DNA from: Bryobacterales bacterium
GTDB taxonomy: Bacteria; Acidobacteriota; Terriglobia; Bryobacterales; UBA6623
Length of the DNA: 64,000 bases
Assembly (NCBI GenBank): GCA_028819235.1
Contig: JAPPMC010000154.1
Coordinates: forward strand, 1 to 64,000
Reading direction: 5' to 3'
Within the stretch, counting starts at the first letter, position 1, and every line of letters starts with the position of its first letter. The notes beneath the pieces are model-generated. The model was not told the origin of the DNA, made no database searches, and worked only from the letters and a program-made list of their open reading frames with translations. A program made the translations under genes and the position numbers. Shown one piece after another: positions 42,552 through 50,843 of the stretch.

Positions 42552-45503
42552 GTGCCCTTGTCAAGACTCCTCCTGCCCAGCCTGCTGCTCATCCCTGGCC
42601 TGGCATCGGCAGAGAAGGTCCAGTTCTGCATCCTGTTCGGAGTCGGCCAGCAGCAGCCGGCTCGATGGGACGGCTCGATCGACGCCACCGGGGCGCGCAT
42701 TTTGGACGTGGCCGGATGGAGACTCGGCCGGCAGGACTCGATCTCCGGCGCCAGCTGGCGGCTCGCCACGCGGCGAATCGCCCTCACCAGGGGCCAGAGT
42801 GATCTCAGCCGGTACCACCCGCTCGAGACCGGAATCTACGTCTTGGCTGACTCGTTTGGGGACGATGCCCAGTTCCGGCTCCGGACCGAGCAGGGCGAGG
42901 CGTCGTTCAGCCTGCGCGAGGTGGGTTTTGGAAGTCCCGCGATGCTGATGGACGGGAGGGTGTCGGTGGAGCGGATTCCCGCCCTGGCCCTGCTGACACG
43001 CTCCCGGGAGGAGCAGGACCTGCCCGCCACCGCCAAGTCCGGCGACACCGCGTATATGGCCTACGTGGAGTTCACCCACGGCGACCGAAGCCTGCAATTG
43101 CGCCGCCAACTTCGCGAGGAACCGGATTCCTTGGACTCCCTAGTCAGGCCAACGGGCGGCGACCGCATCTGGCTGCGCGAGTACTCGATCTCCGGCGGCG
43201 AATGGGGACCGGCCGAGGCAGTTGGCGAGGGAGGCCGGGACGTGTACTCGGTGACCGTTGCGGTCGACGGCGCCGGAAGGGTCTGGGTCGTCCGGTCTGA
43301 GCAGGTGGGTGGGAACTTCGACATCTACGCCAGCTACCGGGAAGGCGGCAATTGGTCCCAACGGCAGCGACTCACTACCGATCCGGGCCCAGACATCAGT
43401 CCGACCGCCACGACCGCGGCTGACGGCGCGGTTTGGGTCGCTTGGCAGGGCTACCGCGACAATTCCGACATTCTGGTCGCACGGCAGACCGGGGACGCGT
43501 TCTCGGCCGAGCGAAGGGTCTCGACCTCGACCCAGAGCGACTGGGCCCCGGCGATCTCTGCGTCCTCAAGCGGGGCCGTGGCCGCGTCCTGGGACACCTA
43601 CGACGCCGGCAACTACGACGTCCACGTGCGTCGGATGGCCTTCAAAGACAGCATTGTCATGGAAGAGCCCGTCGCTGTGGCCACTAGCGCGCTGTTCGAA
43701 GCGAGGCCGAGCGTTGCACTCGACGCTCAAGACCGGATCTGGGTAGCGTACGAGGAGTCGTTCGCCGGCTGGGGCAAGGACTTCGGCGCATACGAGACCA
43801 CCGGCTCTGGCCTCTACCGCGATGCGACGGTTCGCGTGCGAGTCGTCGAGGGCGGACGGCTGCATCGGCCCGCAGTTCCTGCGGCGAGGGTGGTCGCCAG
43901 ACTCCCCGCCTCCAATCCGCATAACCCCAGAAGGGGGCTCAACAGGAATCCGACGACGAGAGCGCTGCCTGACGAGGGCGTTGCAGCAGCCCGACCTCCG
44001 CACAGGACCGGCTATCCGCCACGCTCCGCCGCCCTAGAGGGATACCCCCGGATAGCCATTGACGACTCGGGAAACGTCTTCCTGGCCTACCGGACTTCGG
44101 CCGGGCGAATCTGGGGCCGACTGGGGACCACTTGGTTCGAACACGTGGCCCGCTTCGACGGCAGGGACTGGGAGGGGCCGACGTTCTTGGGCAGGTCGGA
44201 TGGTCTGCTGGACCAGCGTCCCGCGCTGCTTCCCATCGGGCCGGGGGAGCTGCTGATCGTCGCGGCCACTGACCACCGCTTCACTGAAGGCGACACGCGC
44301 AACCTGAACCGCAACGACTTCGACTTCGACCTGGTCGCACACGAATACCGAACCGGGAGCGGGGCCGGTGACTACCGGCTCGAGCCGGTGGCGGAGACCG
44401 AAGCGCCGCGGCTGGCCCGAGAGGTTGGGCGGGAACTCGGGCAAGTCGCCATGATGCGGTCGTACCGGGCGGAGATCGGCGGCGAGACCCTGCAGCTGAT
44501 GCGCGGCGAGTTTCACCGCCACACGGAAATTAGCGGTGACGGAGGGGGCGACGGCGGGCTGATCGACGCATGGCGCTACTTCATAGACGCCTCCTATTTG
44601 GACTGGGCCGGCTGTTGTGACCACGACAACGGTCGTCGGGAATACCCCTGGTGGCGTACGCAGAAGCTGTCCGACGCATTCCACCTGCCCGGCAAGTTCG
44701 TCACCCTGTTCAGCTATGAGCGCAGCGTGCGCTATCCGGAGGGGCACCGCAACCTGCTCTTCGCCCAGCGGGGAGTCCGCCCCTTGCCGCGCCTTCCCAA
44801 GACAGCCGAGGACTCACCCAGCGAGCCGGCCCCGGACACGCAGATGCTGTACCGCTACTTGCGGCGCTTCGGCGGGTTGGCTGCGGTCCACACTTCAGGC
44901 ACGGACATGGGCACGGACTGGCGGGACAACGATCCCGAAGTCGAGCCCTGGGTGGAGATCTACCAGGGAGACCGCCACAGCTACGAGATTCCGGGCGGGC
45001 CCCGAACGAACTCCGCGGAAGACTCCATCGGGGGCTGGAGGCCCCTAGGCTTTGTCTCGAATGCCTTGGCAAAGGGCTATCGACTGGGCTTTCAGGCCTC
45101 CAGCGACCACATCTCCACGCACATGTCCTATGCCAACGTCTGGGTGACCGAACCGACCAGGCAGGCCATGCTGGACGGCATCCGGAGACGCAGGGTCTAC
45201 GGCGCGACCGACAACATCCTCGCCGACGTGCGTAGCCGGGGACACTTCATGGGCGAGGAGTTCGAGACGAGCGATCCGCCGCGCATCGAGATCAGCCTGA
45301 CCGGCACGGCAAGCTTTGAAACGGTCTCGATCGTAAAGGACGGCAACTACGTGCATGTAGCAATGCCGGGCACGCGCGAGGTGAACCTGACTTGGACGGA
45401 CAGCGATTCACGACTTGGCGACACGTCGTACTACTACGTCCGAGGTGACCAAGTGGACGGCGAGATCGTTTGGGTCAGCCCGATGTGGATCACTCGTCGG
45501 TAG
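42552..45503 (+). CDS. Exported beta-propeller/PHP-domain fusion protein
   Basis: A 983-residue exported protein starting at GTG 42552 with signal peptide MPLSRLLLPSLLLIPGLASA. Residues about 180-620 contain sialidase/BNR-like propeller repeats (YREGGNWSQRQRLTTDPGPDISPTATTAADGAVWVAWQGYRDNSDILVAR and similar), interrupted by a Pro/Arg-rich low-complexity stretch (about 450-495). From about 645 a PHP-type metallophosphoesterase domain follows: GEFHRHTEISGDGG (His655, His657), CCDHDNG, FSYERSVRYPEGHRN, AAVHTSGTDMG and GFQASSDHIS. The layout is similar to exported DUF3604-like proteins. The C-terminal about 70 residues are a beta-sandwich. The activity is not known; a secreted phosphoesterase or a related metal-dependent hydrolase is the simplest guess. 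Confidence 0.78.
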   Translation: MPLSRLLLPSLLLIPGLASAEKVQFCILFGVGQQQPARWDGSIDATGARILDVAGWRLGRQDSISGASWRLATRRIALTRGQSDLSRYHPLETGIYVLADSFGDDAQFRLRTEQGEASFSLREVGFGSPAMLMDGRVSVERIPALALLTRSREEQDLPATAKSGDTAYMAYVEFTHGDRSLQLRRQLREEPDSLDSLVRPTGGDRIWLREYSISGGEWGPAEAVGEGGRDVYSVTVAVDGAGRVWVVRSEQVGGNFDIYASYREGGNWSQRQRLTTDPGPDISPTATTAADGAVWVAWQGYRDNSDILVARQTGDAFSAERRVSTSTQSDWAPAISASSSGAVAASWDTYDAGNYDVHVRRMAFKDSIVMEEPVAVATSALFEARPSVALDAQDRIWVAYEESFAGWGKDFGAYETTGSGLYRDATVRVRVVEGGRLHRPAVPAARVVARLPASNPHNPRRGLNRNPTTRALPDEGVAAARPPHRTGYPPRSAALEGYPRIAIDDSGNVFLAYRTSAGRIWGRLGTTWFEHVARFDGRDWEGPTFLGRSDGLLDQRPALLPIGPGELLIVAATDHRFTEGDTRNLNRNDFDFDLVAHEYRTGSGAGDYRLEPVAETEAPRLAREVGRELGQVAMMRSYRAEIGGETLQLMRGEFHRHTEISGDGGGDGGLIDAWRYFIDASYLDWAGCCDHDNGRREYPWWRTQKLSDAFHLPGKFVTLFSYERSVRYPEGHRNLLFAQRGVRPLPRLPKTAEDSPSEPAPDTQMLYRYLRRFGGLAAVHTSGTDMGTDWRDNDPEVEPWVEIYQGDRHSYEIPGGPRTNSAEDSIGGWRPLGFVSNALAKGYRLGFQASSDHISTHMSYANVWVTEPTRQAMLDGIRRRRVYGATDNILADVRSRGHFMGEEFETSDPPRIEISLTGTASFETVSIVKDGNYVHVAMPGTREVNLTWTDSDSRLGDTSYYYVRGDQVDGEIVWVSPMWITRR

Positions 45504-45802
45504 GCCTCCCAGCAACAAATCGCGGTCGGGACGCCGGCTCGCCGAGGCAACGAGGGCCGGGGCCGCGCAAAATCCATGCATCCCAGCGCGGGATTCCCAG
45601 CTGAGACGGGGCATCGCGGATGTGCTGGGGCGTTGGCTTGAGAATTCATCTCTCGAACCGGCGAGCCCGCCACGGCCTGCAGGAGCACGATTCTACGGGA
45701 GACTCTCCGCCGCATCGCCGTTCAGAGCCGCCTGGAGTTGCGGCACAGCGCTATAGGCCCCCACCGGACCGTGTGGACGCCCAGCGGGTCGCGGCAGGAT
45801 GA
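45504..45802. other. 300-base convergent intergenic region
   Basis: Lies between two converging genes. I see no gene and no clear hairpin. Confidence 0.3.
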
Positions 45803-46885
45803 CTAGATCTCAAACGTTAGCGGCCTGCTCCCCTGGCGCTCCTGCACCGAGATTTCGAGCGGTCGGCTGAAGTTGATGTGGTATCCGCCGTGCAGAGGGT
45901 TATGGCGGGTGGGCTGGATCTCCCCGGACTCCGAGACAGCGCGGGCCAGCAGCTGGCAAGGGCCAGGGCGCGACGGCGACCAAACGAGTCGCCAATGTGT
46001 CCAAGCGTAGCGTCGCTTCGGCCCGACGAGTTCGGCCTTCCTCCAAGACTGGCCGCCGTCGCAACTGACCTCGACAGCGGCAACGGACTCTGGGCCGGCC
46101 CAGGCAACTCCTTCAACCAGCACGGATCCCATGGCCACCGGTTCGCCGGGGCGGGGGCGCGTAATCTCGGACTTCGGCAGCATCATTGCCACCACGTCAT
46201 CTCTCAATCCCCTTGCGGTGCGGCGCTTGACCGTATACCGGGCGCTCTGGAAGTAGCCCTGAAAAGGCGCGCTCACCACGCGGACCGCTCGCAGCCACTT
46301 AACCGATGCGACGCCATACCAGCCGGGGACGACCAACCGCGCCGGATAGCCGTGTGCCTTCTCAAGCACCTCACCGTTCATGCGGAGAGCAATCAGGGTA
46401 TCGGGATGCAGCGCCATGGCCAGCGGCAGGCTCCGTGCAAAGCGGACCTGCCCAGCCGGCTCGCTGTCGACTCCGCTGTCGGAGCCCTCAAAGACAGCCT
46501 CCAACGCGCCCTCGGCGATGCCAGCCGACTCCAGAAGCTTGCCGACCGCGACGCCGGACCATTCGGCGTTTCCCACGGCTCCGGCCTCCCACTGCACGCC
46601 AGGGTTCTCGCCCTCCAAGAACGCCCGGCCGTTGCCGGCGCACTCGAGAGTCGCGACAAGACTGGCCTGCGGCATTTTGTTGAGAGATTCCCAAGTCAGC
46701 CTCAGGTCGCGCTTGACACAGCCGGTGACGGCCAAGCTCCAGCCGGAACGGTCTATCTCGGGATCGTCGAAGTGATTGCGCACATAGAACTGCTCGTTCG
46801 GGGTGATCCAGTTCCGGAATGCGTGGGCCGGTGTCTCGCTGTTCTCGGGCGAACTCGTGATTACTCGTCGACCAGAATGGGCCAT
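45803..46885 (-). CDS. Sulfite oxidase-family molybdopterin enzyme
   Basis: About 360 residues from ATG 46885. The track start (47020) is rejected because a near-perfect promoter lies between it and this ATG. The molybdenum-ligating Cys is in SLVATLECAGNGRAFLEG; LRMNGEVLEKAHGYPARLVVPGWYGVASVKWL is the usual cofactor/substrate segment, and the C-terminal part (GSVLVEGVAWAGPESVAAVEVSCDGGQSWRKAEL) is the Mo-cofactor dimerisation domain. It would oxidise sulfite or a related substrate. No signal peptide is seen, unlike periplasmic SorA/SorT enzymes, and no cytochrome subunit is next to it. The -10 box ends six bases before the ATG, so the message is likely leaderless. Confidence 0.92.
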   Translation of the reverse strand: MAHSGRRVITSSPENSETPAHAFRNWITPNEQFYVRNHFDDPEIDRSGWSLAVTGCVKRDLRLTWESLNKMPQASLVATLECAGNGRAFLEGENPGVQWEAGAVGNAEWSGVAVGKLLESAGIAEGALEAVFEGSDSGVDSEPAGQVRFARSLPLAMALHPDTLIALRMNGEVLEKAHGYPARLVVPGWYGVASVKWLRAVRVVSAPFQGYFQSARYTVKRRTARGLRDDVVAMMLPKSEITRPRPGEPVAMGSVLVEGVAWAGPESVAAVEVSCDGGQSWRKAELVGPKRRYAWTHWRLVWSPSRPGPCQLLARAVSESGEIQPTRHNPLHGGYHINFSRPLEISVQERQGSRPLTFEI

Positions 46886-46891
46886 GGTCGG

Positions 46892-46920
46892 ATTATACGC
46901 GCGTTTCTTCCCGGTTTCAA
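46892..46920 (-). promoter_or_regulatory. Consensus-like promoter giving an apparently leaderless message
   Basis: On the minus strand TTGAAA (46920-46915) and TATAAT (46897-46892) are separated by exactly 17 bases, the best housekeeping-sigma promoter in the window. The -10 ends six bases before the sulfite-oxidase ATG, so the expected start of transcription coincides with the A of ATG. There is correspondingly no Shine-Dalgarno sequence. Confidence 0.68.
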
Positions 46921-47421
46921 TGGATTCCTTTTCCCTAATTGTCGATTGGACTAGTAGGGATTGCCTGAGCCTCGCGACTGGAAGAAGCCATGCGTACGGT
47001 CCCTGCCGCTCGGCGTGCATGACGGCGGCAGACGGTGAGGCATCCTCCGCGATCGCTGCTCATCCTTGCCCTTGGTCACGCCGGTCCCCGATGGCGGGCC
47101 TCGGCTGACCCCCAGCCGTGATCAACGATCCGGCCCTTCCTGGCTCTCACTGCGCGACAGCCTTTAGACGGGCCTCGCAAGGGAAGCGCTTCTGTTTCGC
47201 GAACCAGATTCAGGCACGACCGACGCCTTTGGGGGATGTTGTCGGAGGATCCTGGCATTGGAGCGGCGGAAACTGTCGGAGCGTCTTGGCGTGTCCTACT
47301 CTCTGGCCGACCGAGACTTCGGCCATCGGCGCCCTAACTGCTCGGACGTGTCATCTCGCACCACGACTTATTCAGGCAGCGACCCGGAACTGTCCACGAC
47401 TCCTGCGCGGCCCGCACACCG
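46921..47421. other. Gene-free region before the nuclease duplication
   Basis: No recognisable gene; the listed ORFs are short shadows. Its last about 60 bases show faint similarity to the bases before the second copy of the duplication (around 48,570-48,630), so the repeat may once have been longer. Confidence 0.3.
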
Positions 47422-48152
47422 ATGCGACGAAGGGCCCTGTTTGGGAAGAACGATCGCGCCTTGGAGGCCGCGGTTCCGCATCGGGGGAAGCGACTCGACT
47501 ATGGGGAGCCCTCAGAGCGGACCACTTGGCTGCTGGACCAGGCCTCGGGGCGTCCGTCTACGGGCCGGAATTCCGCTCGGCTTCGACAGCCCCTTGGATT
47601 CGGGCGACAAGCGCACTGCCAGAGTCGCAATCCTCGCTCCACGAAGCCACGGACTGCAGCGTGTCTTCAGAACGCAGGGATTGCAGCGTCCCCGCCAGCG
47701 AACTTGCGAGGCCTTCGCCAAACCGAGCACGCGCAATGCCCAGAATCACGCCCTCGATGCGCGCCCGCTTGGCTTTTGACTGCGCCCGTCTGAGGGCAGC
47801 CGCCAGCCGCTCCGTCTTGGCCCGCTCCATTTCCACCCACGTCATCTCTCGCTCCAGGACCTCCTCCACCAAGTCCAAGTCCTTCACCGGAACCGCGTCC
47901 GGATGCATCAGCCTTCCCTTCAGAATCGTCTGCACACATGTTACTAGCGCTTGGCGAGCTGCCTCCTCGTCCGACCTGCCCTCCAGCCATTCAGTCCACA
48001 TTTCGACCTCTCTCAAGGCGTGATCGACCGCTCCCTCGCGCTCGATCTGGAATACGCCCTCCGCGACGTCTCGAAAGGCCCGTGGCAGGTCTTCGCAACG
48101 GTGTGCGCGTCCACCAAGAGGTACTTCAGCTGGAGATCGCACGGACTCGCCC
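47422..48152 (-). repeat. Copy A of a 0.73-0.75 kb direct repeat (truncated nuclease copy)
   Basis: Aligns along its whole length with 48632-49378 in the same orientation, about 1.2 kb away. Both begin near ATGCGAC (plus strand), share the phrases AACGATCGCGCCTTGG, CGGGCCGGAAT and GGATTCGGGCGACAAGC/TGAATTCGGGCGACCAGC, and end near ACGGACTCGCCC. Many substitutions and a few indels separate them, so the duplication is not recent. Confidence 0.75.
47558..48152 (-). pseudogene. Truncated, frameshifted copy of the Rpn-type nuclease gene
   Basis: The C-terminal about 195 residues match the intact Rpn-type gene at 48765 closely: LPRAFRDVAEGVFQIEREGAVDHALREVEMW, GRSDEEAARQALVTCVQTILKGRL and ARIEGVILGIARARFGEGLASSLAGTL. 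Upstream (towards 48152) the reading frame differs from the intact copy: it has two extra bases (GTGTGCGCGTCC versus GTGCACGTCC on the plus strand), which throws the preceding part out of frame, and beyond 48152 the nuclease domain is missing altogether. The listed ORF to 48319 fuses on unrelated residues. A C-terminal fragment could still be made, but the catalytic part is gone. Confidence 0.78.
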
Positions 48153-48631
48153 TGTCCAAGGAGCGTGGTGAGCTCGGCAAGCACCGAAGGCTGTGCCTGT
48201 TTCTGCGTTTGGTCACGACAGGCCCTCCGTCGCGAGCCTACGCAGCCCCCAGTCGTGACCAAGCCACTGCTCCTTCCGAGCTTCCGGTGCTCCCGTCGGC
48301 CTCCCGCCGACCGATGCAAAGAGCCTCCCGCGGATCAGGAATCTCCGTCAGGCCCAATCGCAGCTTCGCAGGTCGAGGATTCCGGCACTGGAACATCTAG
48401 GGGAGTCGGAGAGTTCAGTATTTCCTGCTCTCTGGCCGGTTGGGACCTGGGTCGTTGGCACAGGCGTTCGGCTCAGACCGTCATCTTGCATCGAGTCATT
48501 CTCCCGGGAGCACTGTTCCGGGGGTGCCCAGATCTCTCGTGCCGCGCACGAAGAACCTCTCCGGGCGATCGCCGGCAGGGCCCACCGCGCTCGACACTCC
48601 TCATCCAGCCGGCTTTGTTTGCGGCCGCACC
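48153..48631. other. Spacer between the two repeat copies
   Basis: About 480 bases with no recognisable gene. It replaces what should have been the nuclease-coding 5' half of copy A, so a deletion or insertion must have occurred here. No insertion-sequence ends are obvious. Confidence 0.35.
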
Positions 48632-49378
48632 CTGATGCGACACAGAGCTCGGGCCAGAACGATCGCGCCTTGGCATCCGCGGTTCGCCCCGGCGGAAGGA
48701 ATTCAACTATGGGAAGCCTTCACCGTGGCCCCCTGGCCGCTCGACCGGACCTCAGGACGTCCGTTTACGGGCCGGAATCCCGCTCGGCTTCGACGGCCTC
48801 TTGAATTCGGGCGACCAGCGCACCGCCAGTCTCGCAACCCTCGCTCCACGATGCTACCGACTGCAGCGTCTCTTCGGACCGCACGGATGGCAGCGTCCTC
48901 GCCAGCGAGCTTGCGAGGCCTTCGCCAAACCGAGCACGCGCTATGCCCAGAATCACGCCCTCGATACGCGCCCGCTTGACTTCGGACCGCGCCTGTTCGA
49001 CTTTGGACTGCGCCCGCCTAAGGTCAGCCGCCAGCCGCTCCGCCTTGGCCCGTTCCATCTCCACCCACGTCATCTCTCGCTCCAATAGCTCCTTTAGCTG
49101 ATCCAAGCCCTTTACTGGAACCGCCTCTGGATACTTCAGCCTTCCCCTCAGAATCGTCTGCACCCATGTTACTAGCGCTTGGCGCGCTGCCTCCTCGTCC
49201 GATCTGCCCTGCAGCCAGCCGTGCCACACTTCGACCTCTCTCAGGGCACGGTCGACCGTCCCCTCGCGCTCGATCCGGAATACGCCGTCCGTGACGTTTC
49301 GCAAGGCCCGTGGCAAGTCTTCGCTACGGTGCACGTCCACCAAGTGGTATTTCAGCTGGAGATCGTACGGACTCGCCC
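48632..49378 (-). repeat. Copy B of the direct repeat (within the intact nuclease gene and its 3' flank)
   Basis: Partner of 47422-48152. It covers the 3' flank and the C-terminal 60 percent of the intact Rpn-type gene. Because similarity continues past the stop codon into the flank, the duplicated unit was a DNA segment and not only a gene. Confidence 0.75.
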
Positions 49379-49889
49379 AGTTCGCCGACACCCTCCTCAG
49401 ACCCGCCAAGTCCGTCTTGGCGTTCCAGGCTCCGCCTCCGCTGTACAGGACTATCGGCAGCACCTGCGGGATTCTCCGCTGCTGCTTCACACGTGCGTTG
49501 CTTCTCATGAGCTCCAAGATCACATGGCTGACGTATAGCGCCATGCGGGCTGCCATTCTCCAGTCGGGGCGGTGTTGGAACTCGAGCATCAGCGTGACAA
49601 AGAGGTTCTCCCCGCCCTTCATCGCCACCTCCCAAACCAAGTCGTTCGCACTTCTGGCCAAGTTCTCTGCGACATGCTGCGTCTCGGCTCGGCGCAGTGT
49701 GCTGAAGTCGAGGCGGTCGGTGAATCCCTCGCTCGTGAAGCCGCGCAGAAAGTCCTTCATCATCGTCGCGGAGCCGTACAGCAGCCTGTATGCTCCATCG
49801 CGGTCGATCGGTTCCCTGAATGGCGAAGGCGCGGGATTGTTTGCTGCTTGGGTATTGCTGGAATCTTGGCCCAGATGTCTCTCACTCAT
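48765..49889 (-). CDS. Rpn-family PD-(D/E)XK recombination-promoting nuclease
   Basis: About 374 residues from ATG 49889 (MSERHLGQ); the track start adds nine. The N-terminal half is the Rpn/YhgA-like nuclease, formerly called transposase_31: RLLYGSATMMKDFLRGF, LFVTLMLEFQHRPDWRMAARMALYV with the catalytic ExQ, and RRIPQVLPIVLYSGGGAWNAKTDL. A long charged helix follows (EMTWVEMERAKAERLAADLRRAQSKVEQARSEVKRARIEG), then a small C-terminal helical domain. E. coli RpnA-E are Ca-stimulated DNases that raise RecA-independent recombination; they are often linked to repeats and phage defence. A truncated second copy lies directly downstream. Upstream is a strikingly AT-rich promoter region. Confidence 0.88.
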   Translation of the reverse strand: MSERHLGQDSSNTQAANNPAPSPFREPIDRDGAYRLLYGSATMMKDFLRGFTSEGFTDRLDFSTLRRAETQHVAENLARSANDLVWEVAMKGGENLFVTLMLEFQHRPDWRMAARMALYVSHVILELMRSNARVKQQRRIPQVLPIVLYSGGGAWNAKTDLAGLRRVSANWASPYDLQLKYHLVDVHRSEDLPRALRNVTDGVFRIEREGTVDRALREVEVWHGWLQGRSDEEAARQALVTWVQTILRGRLKYPEAVPVKGLDQLKELLEREMTWVEMERAKAERLAADLRRAQSKVEQARSEVKRARIEGVILGIARARFGEGLASSLARTLPSVRSEETLQSVASWSEGCETGGALVARIQEAVEAERDSGP

Positions 49890-49916
49890 GGCTGATCTTG
49901 GGGATTGGCCCCGCAC

Positions 49917-50231
49917 ACGCGATCGAAGGTGATTCGCTTCTCTCTACTGAGTATACCACATAGACGTTGTATATTCTTGTATATCACCAGTTCTATACAT
50001 AATATTTTCGCATTCGCGCGGATATCTTGCGAAACTATGGACCTGTGACCGATCCGGACCGTGCCCGGGCTTGCGCGTTGGACGGCACCAATGGAGCGGC
50101 CTCGGCATTCGGCCTAGGGAGGGAGGTAGCTTCAGCCGGGCGGTCCGGCGACGCGGTGTGCCTATGGAGTTCGCTTGGGGCCGGACGCGCCCTAGGCGTC
50201 TCAGGATCCGCGGCCCGTGGGTGGCAGGCGA
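49917..50231. promoter_or_regulatory. AT-rich control region upstream of the nuclease gene
   Basis: The line at 49981 is only 23/60 G+C in a window that is otherwise mostly above 60 percent. It contains two direct repeats TTGTATAT at 49967-49974 and 49977-49984 on the plus strand, spaced by exactly one helical turn (10 bases), and a minus-strand TATACT about 60 bases before the nuclease ATG. This looks like a promoter with a tandem operator. No gene is seen in the remaining bases to 50231. Confidence 0.45.
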
Positions 50232-50777
50232 TCAAGCCTCGCCGGCAAGCAAAGCCTCGATCTCCTCCTCATACTTCGCTTTTGAGACGAGCCCTTGGTG
50301 GGTGAACACCACGTTGCCCTGTCGGCTTACTAGCAGTGTCGTCGGCAGCACGTAGATTCCGCCGAAATCCTCCGAAACGGCATCGTCCCCAAGCAGCACC
50401 GGGAAGTTGAACTCGTACTGCTCGGCAAACTCCCTCACGGGCTCCCAGCCCTCTTCGTCCAGCGACACCGCCAGCACGGTGAAGCCGCGGTCCTTGAACT
50501 TGCGCTGGAACTCAACGAACCACGGCATCTCGATCTTGCAGGGCCCGCACCATGTGGCCCAGAAATTGACCAGGGCGACCTTGCCCTCAATGTCCGCATT
50601 CGTGACTGCGCTGCCGTCCATGCTCTCAATGCTGAACTCCGGAACGGAGGGCATCGTCCCGGCTTCGGAGGCCCTGGCGGCAGGATCGCCGTCCTCATCG
50701 ACCATTGGGCCGACACCGCACGCCGCCAGCGCAAGGGCCAGAAGGCAACTGACAAGGATTAGCCGCAATTTCCGCAT
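50232..50777 (-). CDS. TlpA-like thioredoxin-fold lipoprotein
   Basis: A 181-residue membrane-anchored thiol-disulfide protein. The leader MRKLRLILVSCLLALALAAC has a lipobox ending LAAC, so the mature protein is a lipoprotein facing the periplasm. The thioredoxin domain has the active site VNFWATWCGPCKIEMPWF and the cis-proline segment YVLPTTLLVSRQG. The WCGPC motif and the AhpC/TSA-like opening (FSIESMDGSAVTNADIEGKVALVNFWA) are those of TlpA/ResA proteins that reduce apocytochromes or other exported proteins. That fits a window with several predicted heme proteins, but it is not linked to them. It ends before the AT-rich island and starts just after a TATAAT. Confidence 0.93.
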   Translation of the reverse strand: MRKLRLILVSCLLALALAACGVGPMVDEDGDPAARASEAGTMPSVPEFSIESMDGSAVTNADIEGKVALVNFWATWCGPCKIEMPWFVEFQRKFKDRGFTVLAVSLDEEGWEPVREFAEQYEFNFPVLLGDDAVSEDFGGIYVLPTTLLVSRQGNVVFTHQGLVSKAKYEEEIEALLAGEA

Positions 50778-50812
50778 TTTCCGTCGGGCCTCCCAGACGG
50801 GGCCCTAAATGG

Positions 50813-50818
50813 ATTATA
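50813..50818 (-). promoter_or_regulatory. -10-like TATAAT for the TlpA-like gene
   Basis: A perfect TATAAT on the minus strand 35 bases before the thioredoxin ATG, a normal leader length. It is followed by CC, as at the sulfite-oxidase promoter (TATAATCC). The -35 position holds GCGCCG, not a match. It lies in the gap between this gene and the upstream co-directional PIG-L gene. Confidence 0.42.
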
Positions 50819-50843
50819 GGCCAGCGCTTCCGGGCCGGCGCCC

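Noticed and set aside
45878-46954. 358-residue plus-strand ORF opposite the sulfite-oxidase gene
   Set aside because: Shadow; the minus strand encodes the molybdenum-cofactor motifs.
47258-47779. Plus-strand ORFs over the nuclease pseudogene
   Set aside because: They are antisense to the decayed nuclease copy, whose frame matches the intact gene.
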